Positions 51,696 to 60,550 are shown, numbered from the stretch's first letter. The stretch: 64,000 bases of DNA from Pontibacter burrus (GCF_010686685.1 NZ_JAAGWD010000002.1:62001-126000), one strand, 5' to 3'. Numbers and translations: made by a program. Notes: a model not told the origin generated them from the sequence alone.

Positions 51696-52643
51696 TTAAA
51701 AGAAAATAACGGCAAACAGTGAACCTGATGCGACCAATACCCAAAGTATAGCTCCCTGCAAAAACGGACGGGCACTGATACTTTTTATCGTTTTCAGGTT
51801 AAGGTTGATGCCGATGAAGAACAGGCTAAGCAGCAGGAATTTTTTAGCAACTATAACTATAGCCGGCGCTGCAGTAGCAACTATAGGTACAAACGTGTAG
51901 AGCACCGATGCCAGCAAAAACAGCGGAATAAAAAGCGGCAGGTTGAGTTTTGTTTCTTTGCTTTTGAACAGGAACGCCGATACTAACACCGTCGGGATGA
52001 TCCAGAGTGCGCGGGTAAGTTTTAGCGTAGTGGCAATCTCCAGCGCCTTAGCCCCATACTTACTGGCCGCCCCCACCACCGAACTTGTATCGTGAATGGC
52101 TATGGCTGCCCATACACCAAACTGGCTTTGCGTCAGGTTAAACCAATCGCCAACTATAGGAAACACGAAAAGCGCCAGCGCATTCAAAATAAAAACAATA
52201 GCCAGCGAAACCGATATCTCAGCAGGTTCGGCTTTTATAGTTGGCGCCACTGCCGCAATCGCGCTGCCCCCGCAAATGGCCGTGCCCACCCCAATTAAAT
52301 GTGACAGCTTTGCCTGTATGTTAAAGACCTTACCCAGTATGTAAGCCAGTCCCAACGTTATAGTTAAAGAGATAGCCGTATAGATGATGCCTGATAAACC
52401 GGTAGCGCTTACCTGGTGCAGGTCGATGCCAAAGCCCAAACCAACTACAGCGATTTGCAAAGCGTATTTAGATGCAACGGATGTATGTTTTTGCCACGGG
52501 TTACCAACTATAAGCCCCATTACCAAACCTAGAAACAAAGCAAGGGGCGCAGAAATGTAAGCTGTGGAAACTATAGCTAGCACTAAACCAGCTATCAGTA
52601 TTTTCTGGAGTAAGGGATAGTTGTTGAGTAAGGGTAGGGGCAT
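51696..52643 (-). CDS. YeiH/UPF0324 family putative sulfate/sulfite exporter
   Basis: 315 residues with about ten TM helices. Family marks: LVLAIVSTAYISAPLALFLG at the start, YALQIAVVGLGFGIDLHQV, and the glycine-rich re-entrant GVGTAICGGSAIAAVAPTI with the conserved IHDTSSVVGAASKYG segment. The YeiH group is predicted to export sulfate or related anions, and the neighbouring persulfide oxidation genes that would make sulfite fit this. It has its own TAACTTTG box and is not co-transcribed with catalase. Confidence 0.9.
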   Translation of the reverse strand: MPLPLLNNYPLLQKILIAGLVLAIVSTAYISAPLALFLGLVMGLIVGNPWQKHTSVASKYALQIAVVGLGFGIDLHQVSATGLSGIIYTAISLTITLGLAYILGKVFNIQAKLSHLIGVGTAICGGSAIAAVAPTIKAEPAEISVSLAIVFILNALALFVFPIVGDWFNLTQSQFGVWAAIAIHDTSSVVGAASKYGAKALEIATTLKLTRALWIIPTVLVSAFLFKSKETKLNLPLFIPLFLLASVLYTFVPIVATAAPAIVIVAKKFLLLSLFFIGINLNLKTIKSISARPFLQGAILWVLVASGSLFAVIFF

Positions 52644-52677
52644 TGTAATTTGTCAGGTTGCGTGTAGCAAAGTTATG

Positions 52678-52685
52678 CTTTACGC
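52678..52685 (-). promoter_or_regulatory. -7 box of the YeiH gene
   Basis: TAACTTTG on the minus strand, a perfect TAnnTTTG, 35 bp before the ATG at 52643. It lies just after the Omp85-like gene's stop. Confidence 0.5.
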
Positions 52686-52692
52686 ACAAAAC

Positions 52693-53814
52693 CTAAAACG
52701 ACTCGCCCAGCACTACAAAAAAGTTTATGCCTTCGTGGCCATAACCGGCATCCAGACGCACATTAATTTTCTCTTTCGGGTTCAGAGCAAAGCGCAGTCC
52801 GGAGCCTATGGTATATTTCAGCCGGTCAAAAGCCAGGTCTTCGGTTTTATCAAACACATCGCCCACGCCTGTAAATGCCACCAGGCCAAACCTACCCTTT
52901 ACCGGGAAGCGGTACTCCAGTTGCGTGGCCACCACGTTCCGGGCCAGGAAACGGCTGCGGGCATAGCCGCGCAGCAAACGGTCGCCGCCTATGGTTGCCA
53001 TACGCATAAAAGGTACTTCGTCGGTGTTTATAGTCAGCACCGTGTTGCTGGCCAGTACATGGTTTGGCTTTAGCATAAAGAACTTACTGAAGTTCAGGTT
53101 ATAGTTGCTATAGTTAAAGTCGCCGCCCAACATACTGCCAAACCGGTAGCCCGACAGCTCCAATAACATCCCGCTGCTGGCAAACGACACATTATCCCTA
53201 CTATCAAACAGTAACACAAGTCCCACGCCATTGTTAATACCGCCCTTGTAACCGCTTATTTGCTGGGTTTCCAGTTGGCTGGGCTGGTCTTCTGAGATCG
53301 GGTTTGTTTCGGAGTTGTAATACTTGGTTAGTTGCACATCCGGGCCTACAAAAATACCATTGCCAACCTGTTTCAAGGCTGCCAGTTTTGTGCCGACCAG
53401 GTCATACTCGTAACGCTCTTCGTTATCCTGTGAGCTGTTGTTGCCGGTGCCGTAAAAGCGGTCGGTGTACACGCGGTGTCGCACTTCGCCGCGCAGCAGG
53501 TATTTTTCTTCGCGGGTAAAGACATTCCACTCCAGCCACTGGTCCATTTGTTTGTTCAATGTGTAATCTGCAATCAGGCGCGCTGTAGACAGGCGGGTAT
53601 AGGTGCTGTCGGTTTTGCTCTGTAGTTTAAAAAAGCCGATAAGCGCTACGCCAAAGCCCAGTTTGGTATCGGGAGTGTAATACAATACCGGCACCGGTAT
53701 CAACCCTTTTGTTTTTTCTTTGGTAACTATAGTTGAGTCGGGAGTTTGGGCTCCTACTTTAAAAACTATAGTTAGCAGGAGCAGGGAGAGCAGGAGCGGG
53801 TGGCGGTAGTTCAT
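52693..53814 (-). CDS. Omp85/BamA-like surface antigen barrel protein
   Basis: 373 residues. Signal peptide (about 1-22, VGAQ). The mature protein is almost all alternating amphipathic strands, ending in a C-terminal Phe (FVVLGESF), as for BAM-inserted barrels. VGPDVQLTKYYN, GVGLVLLFDSRDN and the lid-loop-like ASNTVLTINTDEVPFMRMATIGGDRLLRGYARSRF (quoted as a guide, with the GxDRLLRGY pattern) match the Omp85 C-terminal barrel. No POTRA domains are seen, so it is not BamA itself. Confidence 0.85.
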   Translation of the reverse strand: MNYRHPLLLSLLLLTIVFKVGAQTPDSTIVTKEKTKGLIPVPVLYYTPDTKLGFGVALIGFFKLQSKTDSTYTRLSTARLIADYTLNKQMDQWLEWNVFTREEKYLLRGEVRHRVYTDRFYGTGNNSSQDNEERYEYDLVGTKLAALKQVGNGIFVGPDVQLTKYYNSETNPISEDQPSQLETQQISGYKGGINNGVGLVLLFDSRDNVSFASSGMLLELSGYRFGSMLGGDFNYSNYNLNFSKFFMLKPNHVLASNTVLTINTDEVPFMRMATIGGDRLLRGYARSRFLARNVVATQLEYRFPVKGRFGLVAFTGVGDVFDKTEDLAFDRLKYTIGSGLRFALNPKEKINVRLDAGYGHEGINFFVVLGESF

Positions 53815-53971
53815 AAAACTATAGTTTAAAATCTGGCTGCTCTTAGGTAAGCCGGGTTACATAAAAGGCTTAACTCACAGTAAGATATAATATTTTGACA
53901 ATATAGTCCATAGTTGAGTGAGCCGCTCATAATTTTTAGTTGCTGTATAAATGTTTTAACAACAGTATCCT

Positions 53972-53979
53972 TATATTTG
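53972..53979 (+). promoter_or_regulatory. -7 box of the amidohydrolase operon
   Basis: TATATTTG, perfect TAnnTTTG, 46 bp upstream of the ATG at 54026. The upstream box is TTTT with a short spacer. Confidence 0.5.
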
Positions 53980-54025
53980 ATTACACTAAACTAACCTTAA
54001 CTATTTCTCACTTTTACGCTAACTC

Positions 54026-57000
54026 ATGAAGAAAATCTTAACCATTGCAGCCTGCCTTGCATTTGGAGCCGGCAGCGCGATGGCGCAGGAGACTTTTCCG
54101 CGCAATGGGGTGTACGATGAGCGGCCGGGCCTGGTAGCCCTGACCAACGCCACCATCCACACCGACTATAAAACCACACTCAACAACGCTACGCTGCTTA
54201 TACGGAACGGTAAAGTAGAAGCTGTAGGCACCAACGTAAAAGTGCCTGCTGGTGCTGTTGTAGTTGATGCCAAAGGCAAGCACATTTACCCTGCTTTCGT
54301 GGATATGTTCTCTACTTACGGATTACCGGAAGTAAAGCGCGAGTCACGTGGCTGGGGTGCTGCTCCGCAGATGGAGTCTAAAAAAGAAGGTGCCTACAAC
54401 TGGAACCAGGCCATCCGCCCGGAAACCAACGCGGTAGAGCTTTTCAAGGCAAACAGCAAGCAGGCCGATGAACTGCGCAAGCAGGGTTTTGGTACGGTGC
54501 TAGCCATCCACCGCGATGGTATTGCACGTGGTACAGCTGCCCTGGTAACACTGGCTGACAAGCGCGAAAATGAAGTGATCGTGCTGGATAAAGCCGCCGG
54601 TGCGCTGTCATTCGATAAAGGTTCTTCTACCCAGGATTACCCGGCTTCACTGATGGGCTCTATTGCTTTGCTGCGCCAGACCTACCTGGATGCACAGTGG
54701 AATAACCAGAACCCGGGCCGCGAGCAGAACATCTCTCTGAAAGCCTTTACAGATGCCAACCGTTTCCCACAGATTTTTGAAGCAAACAGCAAACTGGATG
54801 TGCTGCGTGCTGATAAAGTAGGTGATGAATTCAGAACGCAATACATCATTAAAACCAACGGCGACGAGTACCAGATGCTGAACGAAATCAAAGCGACCAA
54901 CGCGCCGCTGATCGTTTCGGTTAACTACCCGGATGCCTATAACGTGGAAGACCCATATGATGCGCGCCGTGTGTCATTAGATGCCATGAAGCACTGGGAA
55001 ATGGCACCTGCCAACGCTGCCATGCTGCAGAAAGCCGGTATTACATTTGCCTTTACGGCATCGGACCTGAAAGATAAAAAGGACTTTTTACCGAACGTTC
55101 GCAAAGCTGTGAAGTATGGTCTGCCGGAAGAAGAAGCTCTGAAAGCGCTTACCGTTACGCCAGCCAAATTGCTTAAAGCAGAAAACGTAGTAGGTAGCCT
55201 TGATGCTGGTAAACTGGCTAACTTCATCGTAACATCCGGTAACTTGTTCGCAGACGATAACCTGATTCTGGAAAACTGGGTGCAGGGCGACCGCTACAAG
55301 ATCACCGAAGTGCCGTCAGATTATAGAGGCGTTTATACCTTAAAGATTGGCAACAACACCTCTAAAAAACTGAAAATCGCCGGTACTCCTGATAAGCCGG
55401 AGCTTTCTGTAATTGGGGCCGATACGGTAAAAGGTAAGATCTCTTTCAATGGTAACCTGGTTACGCTATCATTTACAGATAGCAAAAAGAGCAACGAAAC
55501 GATAAGACTAAGCGGCTGGCTGGCTGATAAAAACCTGCAGGGCGAAGGCCAGTTGCCGGATGCCAGTACTGTAAAATGGTCGGCTACGTTCTCTGAAGCC
55601 ATGACGCAGCAGGATAAAAAAGACGCTGCCAAGAAAGCCGAAGAAGTAGAATTGGGCAAAATGATTTATCCGTTCCGGGCCTATGGCCAAACCGAGTTGC
55701 CAAAGCAGGAGACTGTACTTATCAAAAATGCCACCGTTTGGACGAACGAAAAAGAAGGCAAACTGGAGAATACGGATGTCCTGATCAAGAATGGCAAGAT
55801 TGCGAAAGTTGGCAAAAACCTGAGCGAATCGGGAGCTAAAGTAATTGACGGTACAGGTAAGCACGTAACGCCGGGCATCATTGACGAGCACTCACACATT
55901 GCTCTGAACGGCGTGAACGAAGGTACCCAGGCGGTTACCGCCGAAGTGCGCATGGCTGACGTTGTAAACTCTGATGACGTGAACATTTACCGCCAATTGG
56001 CTGGTGGGGTAACTACATCGCAGTTGCTGCACGGTTCGGCTAACCCAGTTGGTGGTCAGTCGGCTATTATTAAGCTGCGCTGGGGCAAGAGCCCGCAGGA
56101 TCTAATGGTAGAAGGCGCTGATGGCTTCATTAAGTTTGCACTTGGCGAAAACGTGAAGCAATCAAACTGGGGTAATACGCAAACTATACGCTTCCCGCAA
56201 TCCAGAATGGGTGTGGAGCAGGTGTATGTTGATGCCTTTACCCGAGCTAAAGAATACGAGCAGGCCTGGAAAAACTACAACAAGCTCTCTAAAAAGCAGC
56301 AGGCCAAAACCGCAGCCCCACGCCGCGACCTGGAACTGGAAACGCTGGTAGAGATCCTGAACGGCAAGCGCCACATTACCTGCCACTCTTATGTGCAGTC
56401 TGAGATCAACATGATGATGAAAGTAGCCGATGAAATGGGCTTCAAAATCAACACCTTTACGCACATCCTGGAAGGTTATAAAGTTGCTGATAAGATGAAA
56501 GAGCATGGTGTTGGCGGATCTACATTCTCTGACTGGTGGGCTTACAAAATGGAAGTGAAAGATGCTATCCCTCAGAACGCAGGTATCATGCACAACCTGG
56601 GTGTGGTTACAGCCATCAACTCGGATGATGCTGAAATGGCCCGCCGTCTGAACCAGGAAGCTGCCAAGAGTGTGAAGTATGCTGGTGTAAGCGAAGAAGA
56701 CGCCCTGAAAATGGTAACCCTGAACCCTGCCAAACTCCTGCACCTGGACGACAGAATGGGTAGCCTGAAAGCCGGTAAAGATGCCGACGTGGTACTATGG
56801 AACGAGCATCCGCTGTCGATCTACGCCCGCCCTGAGAAGACCTTTGTGGATGGTATCGCTTACTTTGATGTGGAGCGCGACGCGAAAATGCAGCAGGAAA
56901 TGGAGCAGGAGCGCATGCGCCTTATCCAGAAAATGCTGAATGCCAAAGCCGGTGGTGCCAGAACGCAGAACCCAACTATAAAGAAGGCAAGCGTACTGCA

Positions 57001-57049
57001 CTGCGAAGATGTACACCATCACGAAGAAGAAAGCTACCTGGCTTATTAA
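54026..57049 (+). CDS. Double amidohydrolase-domain protein, first domain degenerate
   Basis: 1007 residues, secreted (signal peptide about 1-20, GSAMAQ). Two amidohydrolase-like halves: N-terminal (about 30-430), where the usual HxH metal motif after the PGxID turn is replaced by IYPAFVDMFSTYG; a beta-rich linker (about 430-560); and C-terminal (about 565-985) with an intact PGIIDEHSHIA, CHSYVQSE, FTHILEG and the metal-site Asp in AINSDDAE. One active site is therefore expected. Gene order and sequence indicate pairing with the next gene, whose single domain is also degenerate. Substrate unknown. Confidence 0.88.
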   Translation: MKKILTIAACLAFGAGSAMAQETFPRNGVYDERPGLVALTNATIHTDYKTTLNNATLLIRNGKVEAVGTNVKVPAGAVVVDAKGKHIYPAFVDMFSTYGLPEVKRESRGWGAAPQMESKKEGAYNWNQAIRPETNAVELFKANSKQADELRKQGFGTVLAIHRDGIARGTAALVTLADKRENEVIVLDKAAGALSFDKGSSTQDYPASLMGSIALLRQTYLDAQWNNQNPGREQNISLKAFTDANRFPQIFEANSKLDVLRADKVGDEFRTQYIIKTNGDEYQMLNEIKATNAPLIVSVNYPDAYNVEDPYDARRVSLDAMKHWEMAPANAAMLQKAGITFAFTASDLKDKKDFLPNVRKAVKYGLPEEEALKALTVTPAKLLKAENVVGSLDAGKLANFIVTSGNLFADDNLILENWVQGDRYKITEVPSDYRGVYTLKIGNNTSKKLKIAGTPDKPELSVIGADTVKGKISFNGNLVTLSFTDSKKSNETIRLSGWLADKNLQGEGQLPDASTVKWSATFSEAMTQQDKKDAAKKAEEVELGKMIYPFRAYGQTELPKQETVLIKNATVWTNEKEGKLENTDVLIKNGKIAKVGKNLSESGAKVIDGTGKHVTPGIIDEHSHIALNGVNEGTQAVTAEVRMADVVNSDDVNIYRQLAGGVTTSQLLHGSANPVGGQSAIIKLRWGKSPQDLMVEGADGFIKFALGENVKQSNWGNTQTIRFPQSRMGVEQVYVDAFTRAKEYEQAWKNYNKLSKKQQAKTAAPRRDLELETLVEILNGKRHITCHSYVQSEINMMMKVADEMGFKINTFTHILEGYKVADKMKEHGVGGSTFSDWWAYKMEVKDAIPQNAGIMHNLGVVTAINSDDAEMARRLNQEAAKSVKYAGVSEEDALKMVTLNPAKLLHLDDRMGSLKAGKDADVVLWNEHPLSIYARPEKTFVDGIAYFDVERDAKMQQEMEQERMRLIQKMLNAKAGGARTQNPTIKKASVLHCEDVHHHEEESYLAY

Positions 57050-57148
57050 GTGTTAAATTGTTAAATGGCTAAATTGCTGAAGGTTAAATAGTTGAATCTA
57101 TAGTTTGAGGAATAACAATTTAACAATACAGCAATCTAACAATCAAAT
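57050..57148. repeat. TTGTTAAAT-type dispersed repeat between amidohydrolase genes
   Basis: Direct TTAAATTGTTAAATGGC-type units in the left half and their reverse complements in the right half, around a TATAG core. Same family as 13563-13640 and 60062-60138. It can form a long imperfect hairpin in the intercistronic mRNA. Confidence 0.7.
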
Positions 57149-57151
57149 AAG

Positions 57152-58495
57152 ATGAAGATCCATAAAAGATATATATCCGCTTTTGCAGCTGTATTGCTGA
57201 GCACGGCTGCCTTTGCGCAGGTGCCCGCGCCGGCTGCCAAGCAAAGCAAACCTGTGTTGCTGAAAGGCGCTACGCTGCACGTTGGCAATGGCACGGTGGT
57301 AGAAAATGCTGCTGTAGGTTTTGATAACGGTAAAATTACCTATGCTGGTCCGCAGGCAGGTGCTAACAGCCTGAGCGGCTACGAAGTGGTGGACGTAACC
57401 GGCCAGCACATTTACCCGGGCCTGATACAGCCAAACTCCAGCCTCGGCCTGAACGAAGTAGAAAGTGTGCGCGCAACAATAGACTGGCGCGAGATAGGTG
57501 ACTTTAACCCGAACGTGCGTTCGGTAGTAGCCTATAACACCGATTCTGACATCATCCCAACCGTGCGTGCCAATGGCGTACTGATGACGCAGCTGACGCC
57601 GATTGGCGGAACTATAGCTGGTTCGTCGTCGGTGGTGCAACTGGATGCCTGGAACTGGGAAGATGCTATAGTTAAAGCGGATGAAGGTATACACCTTAAC
57701 TGGCCTGCTATGCTGATACCAACCGGCGACAAAGAGCGCGACGAGCGCCTGAACCGCATGAAGGAAAACCGTGAGAAGACCTTGCGCGATCTGAGCCAGT
57801 TGCTGAGCGATGCCGCCGTATTTAAAGCCGCCAAAGCTGACAAAGAGAACCTGAAGCTGAGCTCGATGGCTGGTTTGTTTGATAGTTCTAAAAAACTATA
57901 CATTCACGCCAACTATGGCAAAGAGATCATCGAATCGGTGAATTTTGCGAAGCAGCATGGCGTGAAAAACATGGTTATAGTTGGAGCAGGCGATGCCCTG
58001 GCTGTAGCTGATTTCCTGAAAGCCAACAACATTCCGGTTATCTACTCAGGTGTGCATGCCTTGCCATCGCGCGCTGAAGAAGATGTGTGGCAGCCTTACA
58101 AAACACCATACCTGCTGCACAAAGCCGGCATCCAGTTCGCCCTGGACTACGACCTGAGCATCCACGGCACGCGTAACCTGCCTTTTATAGCCGGTACAGC
58201 TGCCGCGTTTGGTCTTGATAAAGAACAGGCACTGGCTTCGGTTACGCTGAACGCTGCCAAAATCTTAGGTATTGATAAGCAGGCTGGTTCTGTAGAAGTG
58301 GGCAAAGATGCAACCATCGTAGTATCATCTGGCGACTTGCTGGATATGCGTACCAACAATGTTACTTACGCGTTCATCCAGGGCCGTAAAGTAAACCTGG
58401 ACGACAAGCAGCAGTACCTTTACAAGAAGTTTGATAATAAGTATAAAGAGCAGAAGAAAGCACCGGCTGGTGCTACTACTTCGGCTGGTAAGTAG
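57152..58495 (+). CDS. Amidohydrolase-fold protein lacking the HxH metal motif
   Basis: 447 residues, secreted (signal peptide about 1-22, TAAFAQ). Overall amidohydrolase fold: leader beta-sandwich (LLKGATLHVGNG), IYPGLIQPNSSLGLNEVE where PGxIDxHxH is expected, and a C-terminal closing part (NAAKILGIDKQAGSVEVGKDATIVV). The HxH pair is absent, as in the N-terminal half of the preceding protein, to which it is similar (compare STYGLPEV and SSLGLNEV). It is probably a non-catalytic partner of the upstream enzyme, or has a rearranged metal site. Confidence 0.85.
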   Translation: MKIHKRYISAFAAVLLSTAAFAQVPAPAAKQSKPVLLKGATLHVGNGTVVENAAVGFDNGKITYAGPQAGANSLSGYEVVDVTGQHIYPGLIQPNSSLGLNEVESVRATIDWREIGDFNPNVRSVVAYNTDSDIIPTVRANGVLMTQLTPIGGTIAGSSSVVQLDAWNWEDAIVKADEGIHLNWPAMLIPTGDKERDERLNRMKENREKTLRDLSQLLSDAAVFKAAKADKENLKLSSMAGLFDSSKKLYIHANYGKEIIESVNFAKQHGVKNMVIVGAGDALAVADFLKANNIPVIYSGVHALPSRAEEDVWQPYKTPYLLHKAGIQFALDYDLSIHGTRNLPFIAGTAAAFGLDKEQALASVTLNAAKILGIDKQAGSVEVGKDATIVVSSGDLLDMRTNNVTYAFIQGRKVNLDDKQQYLYKKFDNKYKEQKKAPAGATTSAGK

Positions 58496-58520
58496 TTTAT
58501 ACTTGAACTATAGTTCTTAA

Positions 58521-58555
58521 CGAGCTGGCAGTTTTCTGCCAGCTCGTTTTGTTTT
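58521..58555 (+). terminator. Terminator after the amidohydrolase pair
   Basis: CGAGCTGGCAG/CTGCCAGCTCG stem with a 4-nt loop, followed by TTTTGTTTTATAG. Confidence 0.9.
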
Positions 58556-59255
58556 ATAGCTTTATAATGTGTCACGTCGAGCGCAGTCGAGACATCTTAA
58601 GTGTCCTACAGTTTCTCATTTGTCATTTCGAGCCTAAGCGAGAAATCTATCTCAGACTATAGTTAAGTCTATCGATCTATAGCTAACTATAGTTGCCACT
58701 TGCCACAAGCTGCTTCTTTCATTGTTACTTCTAATCCTGGGAGCTCTACCAGCCTATCGTTTCATTTCCAGCTTTGGTGCGCTCACGGCCGCGGGGCCCC
58801 GTCTTCGGGCATCGCGCTGCTGCCTTCTTGCTACCCTCGCTGCGCTCGTGTTGCCTTACGGCACCGCAACAAGTCAAAGGCGCTCAACCCAAAGACTGAA
58901 ATCATTTCGATAGCTGCTTTTCTTATAGTTTGATAGGCTATAGTTGCATGGCTTTTCCGTGGTAGTAGTTCCGTGGGAACAGGTAAACCTGCCCTATTCG
59001 TGGTCTGTAACTATAGAATGAGAGTTGAAACTATAGCAAAGGTCAATAGTTCCCCTTTGAAGGGGGTAGGGGGATGACAGGCAGCAACTATAGAACTTGG
59101 CTGTAACTATGGGGAAGAACAGTAACAGAAAATTCCCCTCCTGGGAGGGGTAAGGGTGAGTTCAAAAGCTAACCATAGAACTATAGCCAAGTTTATTACC
59201 CTGTTCTGGGGTTAGGAGCTCTCTTTAAAAGGGGAAGGTTGGAAAGGGTTAAAAC
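58556..59255. repeat. Gene-free mosaic of dispersed repeats
   Basis: About 700 bp without a credible gene. It holds GTCACGTCGAGCGCAGTCGA (58571) and GTCATTTCGAGCCTAAGCGA (58622) units, a GC-rich block at about 58775-58885 (GGCCGCGGGGCCCC), and three CCCCT/AGGGG units at 59049-59250 related to the ends of 49654-49903. Nine CTATAG hexamers lie between 58496 and 59311. The 77-codon ORF at 58700-58933 runs through the GC-rich repeat and is not considered a gene. Confidence 0.7.
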
Positions 59256-59259
59256 AAAA

Positions 59260-59285
59260 AAGGCAGTTGCTATCACAACTGCCTT
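59260..59285 (-). terminator. Terminator of peptidase E gene
   Basis: 10-bp perfect stem AAGGCAGTTG/CAACTGCCTT; on the minus strand followed by TTTTTGTTTT. Confidence 0.9.
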
Positions 59286-59311
59286 CGACTATTGTATAAT
59301 GGAACGCTACC

Positions 59312-60031
59312 TTAATAAGCCTCTAACAGGAAAGTAATATCATCGGTAGGAGCGAACTCCATTGGTTTCTGGCCTTGCAGGAAAATGCGGGCTGTAAGTG
59401 GGCCTAACAACCGGATTTTGTCGCCTTCTACTCGCAGCATGCTGCCTTCACGCAGGCCAACAACCGGTTGTCTGTTGTGCCCATGGAATTCCAGAATGCG
59501 GGTTTCGCGGGTTTCGCCCATGTGGGTTGAGTCCGGGATCGGGTCCAGGTAATGCGGATTGATGTTGAATGGTACCAGTTGCAGTGCATCGAACGTTTTA
59601 GGCTGCACAATTGGCATATCGTTAGTAGTACCGATGGTTTTACCAGCCACATTTGTTCCGGCGCTGGTGCCCATGTAAGGCATACCTTTGTTGGCGCGCT
59701 CACGCAGTGGTTCAACCAGTTTGTTTGCGTATAGTTGTTTTAAAAGCAGGAACGTGTTACCACCACCTATAAATACGGCTTCGGCTTCGTTAACTGCTTT
59801 TACCGGGTTGTCATATTCGTGCGCACCAGTTACGCTGATACCCCATTTCTCGAAAGCTTCGCGGGCTTTGGCTGTATAGTCATTGTGCGAGATGCCGTTA
59901 GGGCGTGCATAAGGAATAAACAAAATGCTGCTTTTTCCTTTCAGTAAATCTTTTATGGCTTCCTCGGCATGCTCCAGGTAACCTGTGCCGTGTGTGGTTG
60001 ACGTGCTGATCAACAATAAATTTCTGCTCAT
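59312..60031 (-). CDS. pepE: Peptidase E (alpha-aspartyl dipeptidase, S51)
   Basis: 239 residues, cytosolic. Serine peptidase fold related to glutamine amidotransferases. The nucleophile elbow GTSAGTN (Ser about residue 123) and the catalytic His in FNINPHYLDP are visible; GGGNTFLLLKQL forms the oxyanion-side loop. It cleaves Asp-X dipeptides after the N-terminal Asp. Length matches E. coli PepE. Monocistronic, with a TATTTTTG box just upstream. Confidence 0.94.
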   Translation of the reverse strand: MSRNLLLISTSTTHGTGYLEHAEEAIKDLLKGKSSILFIPYARPNGISHNDYTAKAREAFEKWGISVTGAHEYDNPVKAVNEAEAVFIGGGNTFLLLKQLYANKLVEPLRERANKGMPYMGTSAGTNVAGKTIGTTNDMPIVQPKTFDALQLVPFNINPHYLDPIPDSTHMGETRETRILEFHGHNRQPVVGLREGSMLRVEGDKIRLLGPLTARIFLQGQKPMEFAPTDDITFLLEAY

Positions 60032-60035
60032 ACCC

Positions 60036-60043
60036 CAAAAATA
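60036..60043 (-). promoter_or_regulatory. Possible -7 box of pepE
   Basis: TATTTTTG on the minus strand, only 5 bp before the ATG, so the mRNA would have almost no leader if this box is used. Confidence 0.3.
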
Positions 60044-60061
60044 GGGAATTTGACTGAATTC

Positions 60062-60222
60062 TATAGTTGATGGTTAAATTGTTAGTTGCTGATTGTTTAT
60101 TGCTGAATGGCTGAATTGTTAAAGGTTGAATGGTTAAGCTATAGTTTAAGACGCAACGTATTGCGTCTTTACAGCCCTACTTTTCTAACTCTTAAACTCC
60201 CAAACTCCTCAACTCTTAAACT
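60062..60222. repeat. Adjacent copies of two dispersed repeats
   Basis: 60062-60138 belongs to the TTGTTAAAT/GGCTGAATTG family (see 13563-13640). 60139-60222 is the second copy of the CTATAGTTTAAGACGCAACG repeat of 45219-45293, including the AACTCTTAAACTCC tail. Confidence 0.75.
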
Positions 60223-60226
60223 CCAC

Positions 60227-60490
60227 TTATTCTTTCTCCTTATTGATGGACAGCTTCAGCCTGATGGTGTCGGCGTAGGGGTCCAGGGAGTGATAGTTGG
60301 TGAGCGCCCGCACCAGGCCAACGCTCTTCAGGTCGTACAAGAACCAGATCTCTACATAGAAATCATATAGCCAGTATAGGTCTATTTTACACCAGCCACG
60401 AATACGATGATGCAGGTAATGACCTTGTGATAATGCCAGTTCTGCCTGTTGGTGAGGAGGCAGGTTGTTGAAGTCTTCAGGGCTGATCAT
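60227..60490 (-). CDS. Small hypothetical protein
   Basis: 87 residues from the ATG at 60490 (MISPEDFNNLPPHQQAELAL); an in-frame start at 60517 is less likely. Tyr/Trp-rich middle (KIDLYWLYDFYVEIWFLYD), no signal peptide. No domain recognised; the sequence reads like a genuine small cytosolic protein of Hymenobacteraceae. Ends directly beside the repeat block. Confidence 0.6.
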   Translation of the reverse strand: MISPEDFNNLPPHQQAELALSQGHYLHHRIRGWCKIDLYWLYDFYVEIWFLYDLKSVGLVRALTNYHSLDPYADTIRLKLSINKEKE

Positions 60491-60529
60491 AATTATATTC
60501 GGGTACGCACAATCCAACGGTAATTAAAA

Positions 60530-60550
60530 AAGGCTGCCCGTGGCAGCCTT
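60530..60550 (-). terminator. Terminator of the 86-residue hypothetical gene
   Basis: 9-bp stem AAGGCTGCC/GGCAGCCTT with a 3-nt loop; on the minus strand followed by TTTTTAATT. Confidence 0.85.

Noticed and set aside
58700..58933. 77-codon ORF that could be a small secreted protein
   Set aside because: It runs through a GC-rich dispersed repeat, has no conserved codon pattern visible and no promoter.
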